From the NCBI RefSeq assembly GCF_002865645.1, contig NW_020194589.1, forward strand, positions 852,812 through 916,811: DNA of 64,000 nucleotides, given 5' to 3'. The DNA is from Hyaloscypha bicolor E (taxonomy: Eukaryota > Ascomycota > Leotiomycetes > Helotiales > Hyaloscyphaceae). A program made the position numbers and the translations under genes. Under the pieces are notes generated by a model. That model did not search any database. It was given only the letters and a program-made list of their open reading frames with translations, and had not been told where the DNA came from. This document shows positions 1 through 12,215 of the stretch, piece after piece (the stretch's first letter is position 1; every line of letters starts with the position of its first letter).

Positions 1-847
1 CTGACAGAAACCCTAAGAGTTGAACGCGTCGGTTTGCTATTTGATCAGAATTAGCGCTAGATAACTTATTCTTCTGGCTCCGACTAACCTTTCTCCTCCC
101 TTTCCTGCAGTTCTTTATTTGCAAGAATTATTGCTCTTGCCTCCTTTGCTTCAATCATATGGCAAATCTCGGCTTCCTTCTCTACGGTCTCTTTATGGTC
201 ACGGAACTTCTGGATAGCTTCTTCGAGCTCCGTGTCGAGCTCCAATGGCTTCAAAATTCGCTTCAAGGCTGACACTTTCTGCTCTTTTAGAGCAATCCGA
301 AATTTAGTACAAAGGTCAATGATGTCGAGATAAGCGTTGGATAGGGCTTGCGTTAGCCTTTGATGTTTCTTTGAGTCAAATAACCTCTGATAGTCGCCTC
401 AATTAGGTCAGTATTCATCTATCCAAGCCATTATTTGAACTTACGAAATCTCGGTAGCAAATCGCCGATCCTGCCAAACATCTCAACAGCTTGTGCGTAG
501 AACTTTGTGTATTTCTTCGCCATAGCAAGAAATACTCTGATACTTCCCCATATCGGAGCTAGATACAGTGGGGCCATGTTTGTGAAAGTATCTAAGGCCT
601 TCCCATAGTCTTCGACAGCAACCACCAATGGTCTCATCTTTTGAACCAGAGATTGGGCTTTACTGCTGGTCCTGTCTTCCCGCTCGCAGTTGCTAGCAGT
701 GTAATATAGGTTCTCAAGACTTGCCGAATCGAAGAGTCTCTTCTCGCTTTCAGATAGATCAGCTGTGAAGCGATTTCTAGCGATCACCCAAGGGTCATCG
801 GGATCGTCCAGGCTGGGAGCCTTCTGCGTCGCAAGCGTGCCTGGCAT
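1..847 (-). CDS. DUF7708-type N-terminal region of a fungal NLR/ankyrin-like protein, 3' part outside the window
   Basis: Exons read on the minus strand are 847-445, 397-89 and 12 to beyond position 1. The start is the ATG at 847. Introns 444-398 (GTAAGT...GAG) and 88-13 (GTTAGT...CTTAG, with a GCTAAT branch site) are both phase 1 and join a continuous frame. Seen: a mainly helical sequence with AMAKKYTKFYAQAVEMFGRI, then LPRFRDYQRLF, QALSNAYLDIIDLC and KRILKPL, then a charged, probably coiled-coil stretch ending EREEK. From memory this pattern is the DUF7708 domain found at the N-terminus of many fungal NACHT or ankyrin-repeat proteins. The effector-to-sensor order is known for that group; the NACHT or repeat part would lie to the left of the window and is not seen. 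Family call fairly sure, exact architecture unknown. Confidence 0.75.
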
Positions 848-1339
848 TTCGCTGTGGGGTTTCGCACACCTGTGTAGAGGAACATACTAAGATCTCGAAA
901 AATCTCGAAAGATTGAATCGAAATAGAAGAATATTAATGCAGAATTGAGCGGGGTTTGATTGTGAGGCTGTGGGCAGGTCTGGCGTGGGGCTGAGTGGCG
1001 CCACTCAAACAAGAAATTCTGTTGGGTGGACTCCATCAACGCCAACTTAATTCTGCTACACTCCACGGGAATCCGACAATTAAATACACGAAAATTTCAA
1101 GTAACTTTGAGAAAAGAGGTACTATGTCTTCAGGAACTTGAAGCTTAATATCCCGGCTTTCTAGGTAATCTTACTTTGACAGCCGTAGGCCAAAAGTATT
1201 ATCTTTTCCAAGTTCTTTAGGTAGTGAGCAGTTGACTTTTATATTTTTGCAACCAAGCATTTATTAGAAGGCTGCAAGCACTTCAACGTGAATGCGCATT
1301 TGTTTCACAGTAACACGATTAATCTGTCTCTAGAGACAT
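848..1339. other. Intergenic, promoter side of the DUF7708 gene
   Basis: Mixed-composition DNA upstream of the start at 847. A short minus-strand ORF at 795-1004 overlaps the real gene and has no family features. I see nothing else here. Confidence 0.5.
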
Positions 1340-2755
1340 ATGTATTAGAAATAGGTTCCTAAGGTTTATAATAAAGACTAAGCTATAAATTAGCTTTTCA
1401 TATAATATATTAGTAATTAAATTAATAATATTTATTATATATACTTTTTTCGTTTTCTATTTTCTATTTTATAATCTTTAGCTATTATAAGTATTATATA
1501 AATATATTATATATAAGCTTTCTTTAAGCAAGTTTTATTTCCCTAAAATATAACTCTTATAAGTACTCTTATACGTAATAAAAGCTTAATACTTATTTCT
1601 TCTATTTTACTTTTATAAATTAAATATTAATAATAGCTAATATATAAGTTTAAATATAACTTTCTTATATAAATATATTATATAATTATCTTTTATATAC
1701 TTGTTATTACAGGTATTATTCTCTAAATATCTCTTTATTTAAGTTTCTTAATTCCTTTATTTATTTAATATATTTCTTATATTATTATTATATTAAGCTT
1801 ATAACTAGAAACTAACTAGTTATTTTTTAAGAATTAATACTTTATATACAAGTATAATTAAGGGCTTTCTTATCTTTTATATATTAATTATACTTATAAT
1901 TATCTAAGAAATATATTAGATTTTAGTTATAAATTTATATTTATCTTAAAACTATTATTTTATATTATTATAAATTTCTTTCTATTAATTTATTACTATT
2001 ATTAAAGGATTTAAAGCCCTTAATTAGTAATTTTCTTTACTTAAATATTATATATATTAAAAAAAGAATAAATTCGTACTATATTTAAAGAAAATATCTT
2101 TTAATATCTAGATTAATATATCTAGATTAATTTGATATATTATTATATTTATATTTTAATATATATATATATATATAATTTAGTTATTAGATCTTAAAAA
2201 ATTAATATATTATTACTATATATAATAAAAAAGAGCTTAAAAACGCATTAAAATAACTAAAATTTAGTTTTAGCCCAAGAGTATAAAATCTTTTAATTTC
2301 TAACTTATTATTGCATGGCAACTGCGTGCTAGTGGTCACGTGACTATAATCCTGTATTTAAGCTTTGGCCACTCGTGCCACACCTCCCTTTCCTCTTTAT
2401 CTATCTATATATTATTATTACAATATAATAATAATGTTTTATTATAATACTTATATTATATAAAAGTACTAAATATTATAAATTATTATTATATATACTT
2501 TATTAATTTTTATTTATTTATTTTTATAAAAATTTGAAATTTGAAATCGAAACTTTATATAAAAAATAATAGACCTAATTAAAATCTATTAAAAGTTAAT
2601 AAATTAATATATATATTTTTAAAATATTTTCTTTAATTATATATAATTCTTTATTATTATACCTTTTACTTATTTTGTTATCTATAAACTCTTTATATGA
2701 AATATTATATAAAACGGATCTATAATTAGTTATTAAGAAATAAAAAAACTCGCTA
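1340..2755. repeat. AT-rich RIP-like repeat relic
   Basis: About 1.4 kb of very AT-rich DNA, full of TATA/TTAT runs, with stops in all frames. It looks like the RIP-mutated transposon DNA at 21.8-38.5 kb, but no termini, LTRs or domains can be recognised. A patch at about 2312-2400 has ordinary base composition and includes GGTCACGTGACT, so the block is probably composite. Confidence 0.55.
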
Positions 2756-3381
2756 AATCGTGTTTTTGTGTGTGGGCGTGCTTTTGCCAGGGCCCTCGGT
2801 TAGCACGTAACCGTCAATCCGAACGAGGCTTAGCCGAATTTGTCTCCCTTCAATTCCCTTGCTAAACCCGCAGCTTGACATTGTGAGAATAGGGCAGGGG
2901 GAACTTTTTGTCTGCTTAACTCTCCGTGCTCTCCTTGCAATATTCATAGCTGGTATGGATGTGTTTTCAACCTAAAGCAAGTGCAGTGGGATGTCCAAGC
3001 GAAACGCCAAACTAGAGAGGCCGAAACTACTGTGTCCCTCCAAGTGGCACTTCATGCGCGGCGAGCCATTCCCGCGCCCTCAACGTGCCAGGTCAGGCCT
3101 GCAGCAAGCCGTGTCTCCCCCTGCCTTCCTCCTTATCCAGGATTTCGAGAAGTGGGTATCCTTCGGATACGAAATGGATACTCCGTACGGGCGGGATAAA
3201 TGCCAAGCGGGCTAAGTTTTCCCCATTATCAGGAGCGTGTGATAGGCGCAGAGGTCTCATTTCCAGGGGCGCGGTACCCGCTCCTCATTTAAGCCATGTT
3301 CCTTCAAGATGTCACCCCGTGTCTCCCTTTCTTTGCTTCTTTAGCAAATTTTTTTTTTATAGATATATACTCGAGGAAGGT

Positions 3382-4725
3382 ATGAAAGTTGCTTTCTCGA
3401 GGGTTGAAGCCTTCATGTCAGGGCCGTCGTCCCGGCGTCGTCCGGGCCTTTTGTATACTGCGCCTGCTTTTGGGTTATCTTTGCTTTTCTTGTGGTTCTG
3501 GATCGGTAGGCATCATGAGCAGCCAGTTGTCTACCCTCCCCCGAGGCCGATCAATAATGCGCCCGAGAAGGAGATGATTAGGGAAGATTGGGATTTTGTC
3601 CGAGACGCAAGAAATTTTCTGATGACTGATGCGCGGTGCGATGAAGCGTTTCCAGAGCTGTTCAAGGAGATAGACCGGGCTGTGGAAGTACGGAAGAACG
3701 ATCATGTCACCCTGAAAGAGCTGGACGAAATAGTGAAAGTCAAGGGTTACATGCGAGCTATGATTTATGACCAACAGGTATATTAACTCCCAATTGATCA
3801 GCACGCACTGCTAATAACCAAGCTCTACGTTCTCGACGCGGCAGCGTTAGCGATCAACTTGCGCGAGCAAGCTACACTTCACGCCATCCACCGCGCAATC
3901 GTTACCTCCCCCGAACCCCTCCCAAACATCGAGTTCGTATTCATGTCTGACGACATCGCAGCCGGCACCCCAGAGGCAAAATGGTCATACTCGCGGCAAT
4001 TGAACGAGACCTACAACTGGCTGATGCCCGACTTTGGGTACTGGTCCTGGCCAGAGCCCAAAATCGGTTCATACCTCGAAGTACAGATGAAAGCGACCGC
4101 AATGGACACCAAGCTGGCATGGCGGAAGAAAACCAACAAGCTGATATGGCGAGGCGCAAGCATGGAGCTTCTGGTGCGAGAACAACTCGTCAACGTTTCA
4201 CGCGGACACGAATGGGGGGACGTCAAGATCTTTAGCTGGGAAGAGGAGGGCCCCAAGCCAGAAAGCAAGGAAATCCTCACCATGGATGAGCACTGCGCCT
4301 ACAAATACGTCGCGCACACCGAAGGCATCTCGTACTCCGCGCGCCTGCAAAACCTGCAGAACTGCAACAGCGTCATCGTCTCGCACCAGCTCAAGTGGCT
4401 GCAGCACCACCACCACCTCATGGTCTCTTCCGGCCCGGACCAGAACTTCGTCGAGGTGGCGGCGGATTTCAGCAATCTGCCGGAAACGATGGAGCGCTTG
4501 TTGAAGAATGATGCGGACTCGGAACGCATCGCGGGGAATAATGTGAGGACGTTTCGAGAGCATTATTTGACGCCGGCGGCGGAGACGTGTTATTGGCGGA
4601 AGCTGTTTAGGGGGTATGCGAGCGTCAGCTTTGAGCCGGAGTTCTTTGATGCGAAGGGGAAGTGGAGGGGCTTGCCGATGGAGAGCTATGTACTGGAGAG
4701 GAAGCTGACTTGGAACCCTCATTAG
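3382..4725 (+). CDS. GT90/CAP10-family glycosyltransferase, type II membrane protein
   Basis: CDS is 3382-3777 plus 3823-4725, 432 residues. The 45-nt intron has donor GTATAT, branch site CTAATAAC and acceptor AAG; splicing joins QQ to LYVLDAA in phase 0. Residues 22-42 form one hydrophobic anchor after a basic stretch (RRR), as in Golgi or ER type II transferases. The C-terminal half carries the CAP10 pattern: KLIWRGAS near residue 240, then YKYVAHTEGISYSARLQ near 292 and a C-terminal QNFVEVAADFSNL segment. CAP10 of Cryptococcus is the founding member (capsule xylosylation); the substrate here cannot be told. At about 430 residues it is on the short side for fungal GT90 proteins. The frame stays open upstream to 3085, but that part is low in coding character and is taken as leader. 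An alternative start is M12. Confidence 0.85.
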
Positions 4726-6179
4726 ACGTCCAGGCTGTATTGGTTCGAACATCATTGGATTGGCGTTTTGGGTGCTGGGCTGGTGGTTTGAATCTTCGAC
4801 GAGAGATGACATCTGTTGTAATGTTTCACCGACGCATCGTGCATATGGGCTGGAGTTTCTGGGCGGAATGGTTTATTGCTATAGATCTTAGACGTTAATA
4901 CCCAGATCTTAACCTTGCCATCTTAACGCAAACCGGCATCCTCCTTTACTTCCAGGCGGCGTCGTTTTAGGCAGCTGTCAGAAGTCCAAGAATGGGGAGG
5001 CTAATGTCTAGTCGCAGGTCCCAACCCACGTCATTCGAATACCTACACTTTATCAATTGGGTCCGCCTCCTGGTGCCTCCAACTGGGCACGATACGAACC
5101 GAGATCTTCAGACGTCAGCTTGGCGAACCGGTGGAGTTCCAGATATTATCCTGGGGGAGGTATGCCTTGCGGCTGATAAAGTAGGGCAGGGAGTTTCCCT
5201 GGATTTCGGAAGACGAGAGTCTGTGGAAGTTTCATCTTAAATTGTTCGCGTGGGCCGAAATGGAGATGAAGAGGACACCTACATCGCGGGTTGGATACGA
5301 GATGCGACGTCTGGTTTGGAGCAGAACGGCAATGCAGATCACGGCTTGGAGTGTCTCGGCGTGATGTGTTGGTTTTTGCAGACGGTTTTTCGATATTTGT
5401 CTGGACGAGGTTTTGCTTCCTTGCTTCATCTGTTCGTGCATGCACCTTTCTTCAAACTGTGGAACCGTGTTGTCGAATTCGTTTGATAAACATACTTAGT
5501 TTAAGCAAAGCCGTTGCTTTACATTTTCCTTACTCGGGCGAGGAATTATAACCTCTTTGCCACGAGACGAATTTGAACCGCACGACCTCTCTTCCGTCAC
5601 TCATCGTTGCCATTTTCAAAGGTAATTCAACAATTCTCTTGGCCTTCTTGCTCTTTAGTCGTTTCCACAGGGTCTGACCAACCAGGTTCTTCTAAATCGT
5701 TGGAGTTCTCAGAACCGCTTGATCTTATCCTTGGCTTGTGATCAGGTGCTACCTGCCTCGTGTGTGACAGTGTTATCCTCCGGATCAAACCAACTAGTGC
5801 TGCCACCGGCTTGTGCAACCTCTGTTCCTATAAGAAGCGTAGTCGATGTTGCTTCTAGAACTCGCCATCACTAATTTCCTCTTGCTCTCTCTCAGCCTCC
5901 TACTCCCATCGATATCCCCGATTCCGTACTAGCCCATCGGCCCCATCTGGCTTTGCGGAGACCTTGTGCAATCTGTTGCTATAGAAGTCTGCTTTTTCGC
6001 AGAGTCGTATATAACGCAGAAGGTCGATCGCCGTCCAATTTCCTTCCTCTACCGCTCCTTGAAAGAGCTTAACGAGCGAGGTTTAGCCCTCAGTATGGAC
6101 AAAGTTCACAATACCCACTATGACCTTGTTCCGTTGAATAATTTGCTTTACGTCCACAGTGCTTTCATGCTGCCTAAAC
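4726..6179. other. No confident gene
   Basis: Several overlapping short ORFs of both strands (for example 5146-5445 minus, 5250-5551 plus, 5966-6259 plus) but none shows a domain, a convincing splice structure or biased third positions that I can see. Treated as intergenic or very decayed. Confidence 0.4.
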
Positions 6180-7300
6180 TCAACCGTTGGTTTGGCGCCT
6201 GGGATGTTCAGGCAAAAATACAGCAAGTTCAAGGAGTTGTATTTCTTGTTCTTGTTTGAATACGGAGTACCAGTTTCCCATTGCCTCTGCGAGCTCCTTC
6301 ATATAGTCGATTTTTAAGATCTCTACTACCCCTTGCATTGATGTCAGCGCCACAAGATTCGGATTGGCAAACTCGTGCTCAGAGTAATGCACACACAGAA
6401 ATGAGAACAAGTTTGCATCGTACGCAGTTCGAATGTTGCTGCTAACCTGGCTGATTCATGCTAGAAACAGGATGTCATATCAGTATTGTCTGCAAGAATG
6501 TCCAGAGCGAAGATGACACATTGTAAGCTATCGTTCAAAGCCCATAAGTTCGATGAGTGATCTGCTCGGAAAATAAAATAGAATGCCGAGGAATAAATAA
6601 CTGACTACATGTAATCCCGCGGACTCCGGGGTATTGATATAGTAGTTGCTTTTTAAAAGTTCACATGCCTTCGGGATGGCCCCCTAAATTCTCGACCCTG
6701 CGGTAGAGACAGCAAGTTCTAATTTCTATTTCAGGTAGTACAGAGAGCATGTTCAAGAAATGAAGCTCTCCCTGGGGGTGTTTGAGGAGTAGGGGCTTTA
6801 TTAAACGCGCCTAATAGACTAAAGAAGTTAAGAAGTCAGTCTGCTTTACTCACCTAAACCCGAAGGAGGGAGACATAACTTGAACATCCGTCCAATAATA
6901 CTCCGTATCTACAAGCGGATAAACACTCTAATCCTCACCCACCCTCCACATCGCGAAATTCTCTTCAAAATTATCTTCGTCCTCGACTTCTACTATTAAC
7001 CCTGATTCGCAGAACTTATCAAATACATGCCGCCGGACTGCTAGTGCAACAAGTGTGCGCATGAAAGACTTGTCCATTTTGGTTTCGGTGACCAGCAAGA
7101 ACATCATCCGCAGATAATTTGAGCGTGTCTCCATCATGGAAGTAATTTACCACATACTCTCTCTTTGAGTTGTAGCCTTCGACCGCTGAGTTGACGTCTT
7201 CTTGGGAAGACCGAAAACGGAGGATTCGTGCCCCGTTTGGGTCTGGTAATGCTTTGGTGGCTGGGCAGATGAACGCGAGGAGAACTCTATTTCATGGCTG
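6180..7300 (-). pseudogene. Unrecognised coding-like fragments, minus strand
   Basis: Two minus-strand stretches look protein-like. At about 6440-6180 an open frame reads LFSFLCVHYSEHEFANPNLV onward for about 75 residues. At about 7290-6928 one frame reads LPDPNGARILRFRSSQEDVN and, after a frame change near 7110, another frame carries MDKSFMRTLVALAVRRHVFD and ends at 6928. The frame change could be an unrecognised intron or a frameshift. I do not recognise the family. Possibly remnants of one decayed gene, possibly chance. Confidence 0.25.
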
Positions 7301-7766
7301 AAGAACCATTTGGGAAGGGTAGCCACCGTAGAGAACAGAGTCCTTCCTTATTGTTTATTTCCTGGAACTGGAAACTGTATGGCGGCAAAAGCTCTGGCGA
7401 ACGACGCACCTGGACTTTTAGATCTATTGTGTTGAGGCAGCTTTTTCTTTGTTCTGCCTCGGGTTTTGCTTGTACAAAGGGAGCTTTTCTCAAATAGCGG
7501 CCTCTGTAATACTTTAATAGGCTGTTTGTGTATTTTTAATGAAGGAGACAAAGGGAGGGGATGTATTGTTTGGTCTAGGACCTAGATATTCGGCTTAACT
7601 TACCACTTTTGATTGTTTTACCAGAATCCATCTACCAACCCTCTTAAGCTTGAACGCACTCCGATCAGAACACTGCGGCCTAGCGAGACTAAAAGCTAAA
7701 CAGTTCTCTAACCTCAGGCATAAAAATGTTCCCTAACTTGCACTCCCGGCTCATCATACTTCAGTA

Positions 7767-7874
7767 GGGTAGGGGGCAGCGCCGACTGGGGGTTCTGTAC
7801 TGAAGACGGAGATGAGGCTCACGCCTAAAACCCGCATTTGGTGGCGACCCCCAAATCTGCGCTGCCCCTAACCC
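7767..7874. mobile_element. Very short TIR element (MITE-like), TA flanked
   Basis: Inverted ends GGGTAGGGGGCAGCGC at the left and GCGCTGCCCCTAACCC at the right, with further imperfect pairing inward (about 30 bp in all), flanked by TA on both sides (7765-7766 and 7875-7876). Only 108 bp long. Could be a deleted Tc1/mariner-type MITE or simply a hairpin. Confidence 0.4.
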
Positions 7875-9012
7875 TACACGATCCTGAACTCTTCATTGTG
7901 AGCACTGTCCCCGGCAGTGGCATGAAGAAAAGGGCGAGGATAATGTTAGAAGACTGAATGAGAACTTGACTGAAGCTTCTTTACCGTGAGGATTAAGAAA
8001 TCGAGATAAACTTTGTTGTAGTAAAGTGTGTTCGATTGTGCAGTGTGATATTGGTAGAATTACCAGTATGCTGGCGGAGCATCGGGTTTAAGTGGCCGTT
8101 CAACGGCTCCAGGGGTCAAGCTCGCGAAATCACGGCCTTGCGCCACCTCCTGAGTCTTAAGCGAGGCACTGAAAGTGGTGTTATCCTGAAGCATATATGA
8201 AATTATGTCGCAGTAGAGCTGCAAAATCTATAATAACTGTACATAACGACTGACAACACATTTTCTGCTACGCGTTTGTAAGAAGTGATTACTTATCTTG
8301 TGGAAAGAAGAATCACCTACCAAAATGGACATATCCAAGCCATCTGGAAACTAGGGCACATCTATCAGTCTAGCCAACTCAGAACTTCATTAGTTAAAGA
8401 CGCAGGCAGTGTATAATCTTTAAAGTTGAAAGGAAGAATCTTGAAGATAATGGGAAGTGCTTTCGGTATTTTAAGCGCATCCGCCTTCCCTTCCCTCACC
8501 CTCCAATGTCTGCTGTTCTCTGTACAAGATCTTTCGGGCGAACATGTTTGCAATTCCCAGAGAGTCCGGAATATTTTTTTTTAATACTTGCTATAATACG
8601 GGATGTTGTGGAAATTTCGCGGAAGTTCGTATTCCATTAGACTAATAAATTAGTTATAAATTTTAAACAACGGCGAAGGCAAGTCATGGAAAGATATTCA
8701 CCTAAATTTTCCTTTGAAGGGCGATCGCCTAGCAAAAAATTTATGAGGCTCGCTCATACGGACCACAGCCGGTGGACCATAAATATTTGCCCTTCGTCCT
8801 CAATCCTTCAAATTCTTCATCCAACTTCCACCTCCAACTCTTCTTCTCAACGCCATCTCCCAACGGATTTCTTTCCAAACTGCGAGCCATCAGGCTAAGG
8901 TATGTGAACACCAGCTGATATGCCCGTCTGCCTCTTTAAACCTCCTACTCTTCACTTTTTCGAATGTCCCAATACTGATGCCAACATCTTCCAGTGCAGT
9001 ACAAATACCAGC
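7875..9012. other. Intergenic and leader of the DUF4419 gene
   Basis: No gene seen in 7875-8640. From about 8690 composition rises; CCATAAATATTTGCC near 8776 could serve as a TATA region, and GGTATGTG near 8899 followed by CTTCCAG near 8993 would fit a leader intron. Leader assignment is inference. Confidence 0.35.
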
Positions 9013-10466
9013 ATGCCGGTCATAATCAAACCAATTCCCGACAAGGCGGGCACCAACACTGATGAAGCTGTCAGCAGTAGCCAAGAGCTCTTCAAGAAGA
9101 CTTCACTTGCTTGGGCACCGCCAGGCGGCGGAAATAGAGATATGACAATCGTTGAGACTGACAAGCGGCGAATCATCCAGTCGTCGTTCCCTGATATCGA
9201 CGGCTCTGCCCAGAAAGTCATTCCGTATGGTAATGGTTTCGTCAACGGTGTCATTCGCGCTTTCCAGCAAGACCTTCATCTCATTCTCCGACCAGATGAT
9301 ATTTGGCTTGCTGTCTTGACCCAGTACGTCTTCCATATTTTTGTTTTAAGCACGCGAGGTAGGCGTGTGGTTTGATGCTGACAAGCGTGTAGATTTGGCA
9401 TGTATATCAACGGACAGGCTGAAGAGGCTCGTAAGTTCTTCGTACGACGCGAAGGCAAGCAGCGACTCTTGATCGATATTACCCCCAAATATCTCTGGGC
9501 AATGGATACGGGTGAATTCGCGCAGAAGACGACGACCCTCATCCAAGATAATGTTGGGGATCGAGGCCTCGAGGACTGGATTATGCCAAACTTCACGACT
9601 ACTACACACAACGACAAGTCGGTCGCCGCAATTGCGGTGATGGGAATTGTCCAAAGCTTCTTCAACTATACAGTTGAAGGTGGTTGTGGCTTCCCATCAG
9701 TCACCCTTCTCGGTGAGAAGTCAGACTGGTATGAGATTGAAAAGGGAATCACCCGCCTCATTTGCTACGGTATGCTGGTCCTAGAGTTTCTATGAGATTC
9801 CTTCTTTCTATCACCCTTTCTTAATACACGGGCAGCTCCTGTGGTACAACCGATTCCAGAACTGACTTTCACCTCCTTTAGGCTCTGAGGCTGAAGAATG
9901 GACGATGCTCTTAGCAAAGGCCATCAAAGCCATGGTTCAATCTTTTGACTCCCCTGAATCTCAAGCAACAAAAGACTTCTGGCTGCACGCCTGCCACTCT
10001 GGAGGACAAGATGGAAGTTGCAATGATATCGAAACTATCTCCGGTTGGCTTTCGGCTTTCTGCTTCTGGGACAAGGATGGACGTCGCATTCCTGAGATAC
10101 ACAAGGATACCGAATTTTGTGAAGATCGCTCTACACCATTCGCGGACCGAAAGAAACTTGCTCTAAATGACATCAAATATCCAGTCATTGCCCGAAGTGC
10201 CATTCCAATTGGCGTTCTCTCTATACCAGTCACTATTTTCCAAGGCACGGAAACCCAGCTCGAGCATGAAACAACTATGATCGCTGGATCGGTCGCAATG
10301 ACAGCTACCACAGTGGGTGATCAGACTGCTTTCCAGCCTCGATCGGGTTGGTGGATGGTAAGTCTTGACTTCTGGGAGTTTCGTTCCCTCTTACGTGTCG
10401 ATATATCAGGAGCCGATGAACATTGAGCCTGTAATGTCCAATGGCTCCTGGAACATTCTACCTTGA
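9013..10466 (+). CDS. DUF4419 domain protein
   Basis: Four exons: 9013-9323, 9393-9769, 9882-10357 and 10410-10466, giving 406 residues. Donors are GTACGT, GTATGC and GTAAGT; acceptors TAG, TAG and CAG; phases agree at each junction. Conserved blocks of the fungal DUF4419 family follow in order: RPDDIWLAVLTQ ending exon 1 and continuing FGMYINGQAEE in exon 2, LEDWIMPNFTTTTHNDK near residue 165, GFPSVTLLGEKSDW near 203, GSEAEEW after the second intron, and ISGWLSAFCFWDKDGR near 284. The start is the ATG that leaves the usual short N-terminal leader. The molecular function of the family is unknown to me. The gene appears intact. It lies tail to tail with the first copy of the small membrane family, whose stop is 435 bases away. 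Confidence 0.85.
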
Positions 10467-10901
10467 AATACTCGAAAGAAGTATGCTGACTTTGATGTTT
10501 GGGCTATAGGTCGAGGACTCTGTCAAACCTTTGGGAAGCAGCGCTTAGGCCAGTGCGACTTATCACACACTTGTCTGGCATATCCCACCGACTCTCTTCT
10601 TTGATTATACTTTCAGATGGCATAAGATTGGTAGAGATTGACTTACGAAATTGCAAGCAATAATGACCCAACGGATGGCTTAGGAATGGAGTTTGGCTTT
10701 CTTGCACACAGACCTGGGAAAGGAAAGAATGGAATTCTGCTATGGCAATACAATGAACCACACATTAATGGATCTTCTTCTTCTTCGTCCTCTACATGTG
10801 ATACAATACAACTTCGAACGCCTGATCTTCTGAATTCACTCTTGTCTAGTTACCATGGGCCCTGCAGACCAAGAACACCTCAATTAAATGCTATTACCCC
10901 T

Positions 10902-11346
10902 TTACCCCACTTGTCTTCTCTGTCGAAGATGTGCCATGCCAGGGTCTGCCAGAAGATCAGACATCGAAATCGTATGGGTATGTTGATGACGGAGGACTGG
11001 TTGAGACTCGAAATAGCCATTACCTCCGTGATCTAGCCCCATTTCTTATTAGAAAATGAATACACTTGAGAATTGCAGAGAAGCATGCTTACGATGCTCG
11101 GTGTTCATAGCTCGAAGTGTACAATATGAGATGAAGACTCCAACCAAGCTGACGATAGCGCTGAAGATGCCGAATCCAATCGCTATCGCTGTATCAATCG
11201 ATACTTGAATAATGTTAATAGAGTTCGAAGAAGAAAAAATATAAGACTGGCTCTGGATAGGGCGGTGGCTTCAAATCTGAGTAGATACGTGCTTGTGCAA
11301 TGTCACGCAGGGGAATGAGGAACCCAGGTAGAGAAGTCTTACCCAT
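10902..11346 (-). CDS. Small LTLRAM/RHEHTH membrane protein, copy 1
   Basis: Exons 11346-11343, 11203-11093 and 11032-10902; 81 residues. The first exon codes only ATG plus one base; intron 1 (139 nt) starts GTAAGA and ends CAAG. Exon 2 is 111 nt and begins MVSIDTAIAIGFG, forming one transmembrane helix (about residues 6-30) that ends SYCTLRAM. Intron 2 (60 nt, GTAAGC...CTAG) is phase 1. Exon 3 carries LRHQHTHTIS, with Gln where most copies have Glu, and a longer basic tail ending RQRRQVG. A TATATAAAG box lies at 11424-11432, about 80 nt upstream of the ATG. No known domain. Two other in-phase acceptors for exon 3 are possible, so its first few residues are uncertain. By the positive-inside rule the C-terminus should face the cytosol (inference). 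Confidence 0.7.
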
Positions 11347-12213
11347 GTCGAAGAATTGTTGCAAAGATGATAAAGACGTTATTCGAATGCTATGGATATG
11401 GAATTCTAGTTATGGGAAAGTGGCTTTATATATCATGTTCATTAGTTGAAGGGACGACGTGGGAGGCTAGGCAGAGAAGTAGATAGCGATAGCGATGCCG
11501 CGACATTTGAGTTGAGGCTTCAAGCTTAGACGCAATCTGACACCAGGACGAGCGGTGGTGCACAACATCTGACATTTATTGATAAAGCGCACGGGAAGAA
11601 CTACCAGTGCGTATGACTAGAGCAGCCTGCCAATGAATGAATGATGGCCCGCCCCGCTGGCTGGGACGCACGGGAGTTGGAATGCCGAACGCATGCTCGC
11701 CAGGAACCGCGCAGCGGGTGGCTGCAGTAGAAGGCGGCTTCGTGGTCCAGATTGCTCATATCGTATTTTAACATCGACGACAGTATGGAAGTTGCTTGAG
11801 GCAGTGCATTAGCGGATCTTCAGGCACCCTAAATCGGGCGGAATGAACCCCTCTGTGCAAACAACAAAAGTGAAGAAAGGCTGCGATCCTGGTGGAAGAG
11901 CACTCCGAATCCGTATGGGAATATTGACTGCTACAATCCGACGCGAACCTTCGGTTGACCGCAGCCTAAGAGAGCGAAATACTGGTCAAGGCTGACAGGC
12001 ACTTGCCGAGGCAGGTTTGCTTCACTGCAAATGTCTCATTGTGTAACTTTGCGAATCAAGTAGGAGCACACCTCGCGAAATATCTAACAGCTTGCCAGAA
12101 CTATCAAATGACATTTTGCATCCCGAGGGCGTGGCTCTTCCTCATTGATTGGCGAGCATTAGCCATGGGAAGTCGAGAAAAATTGGTGATGAGTTGTCTG
12201 ATAGATTTGCAGG
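11347..12213. other. Intergenic, promoter of copy 1 and flank of a MITE
   Basis: Apart from the TATA box at 11424-11432 I see nothing here. The plus-strand ORF at 12003-12293 runs into the MITE and is not considered a gene. Confidence 0.45.
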
Positions 12214-12215
12214 TA

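Noticed and set aside
3085..3381. N-terminal extension of the GT90 protein by 99 residues
   Set aside because: Low coding character and would bury the membrane anchor; the ATG at 3382 gives a normal type II topology.
5555..5620. tRNA-like T-arm on the minus strand (GGTTCAAATTC)
   Set aside because: The flanking stem does not pair and no acceptor or anticodon arm can be drawn.
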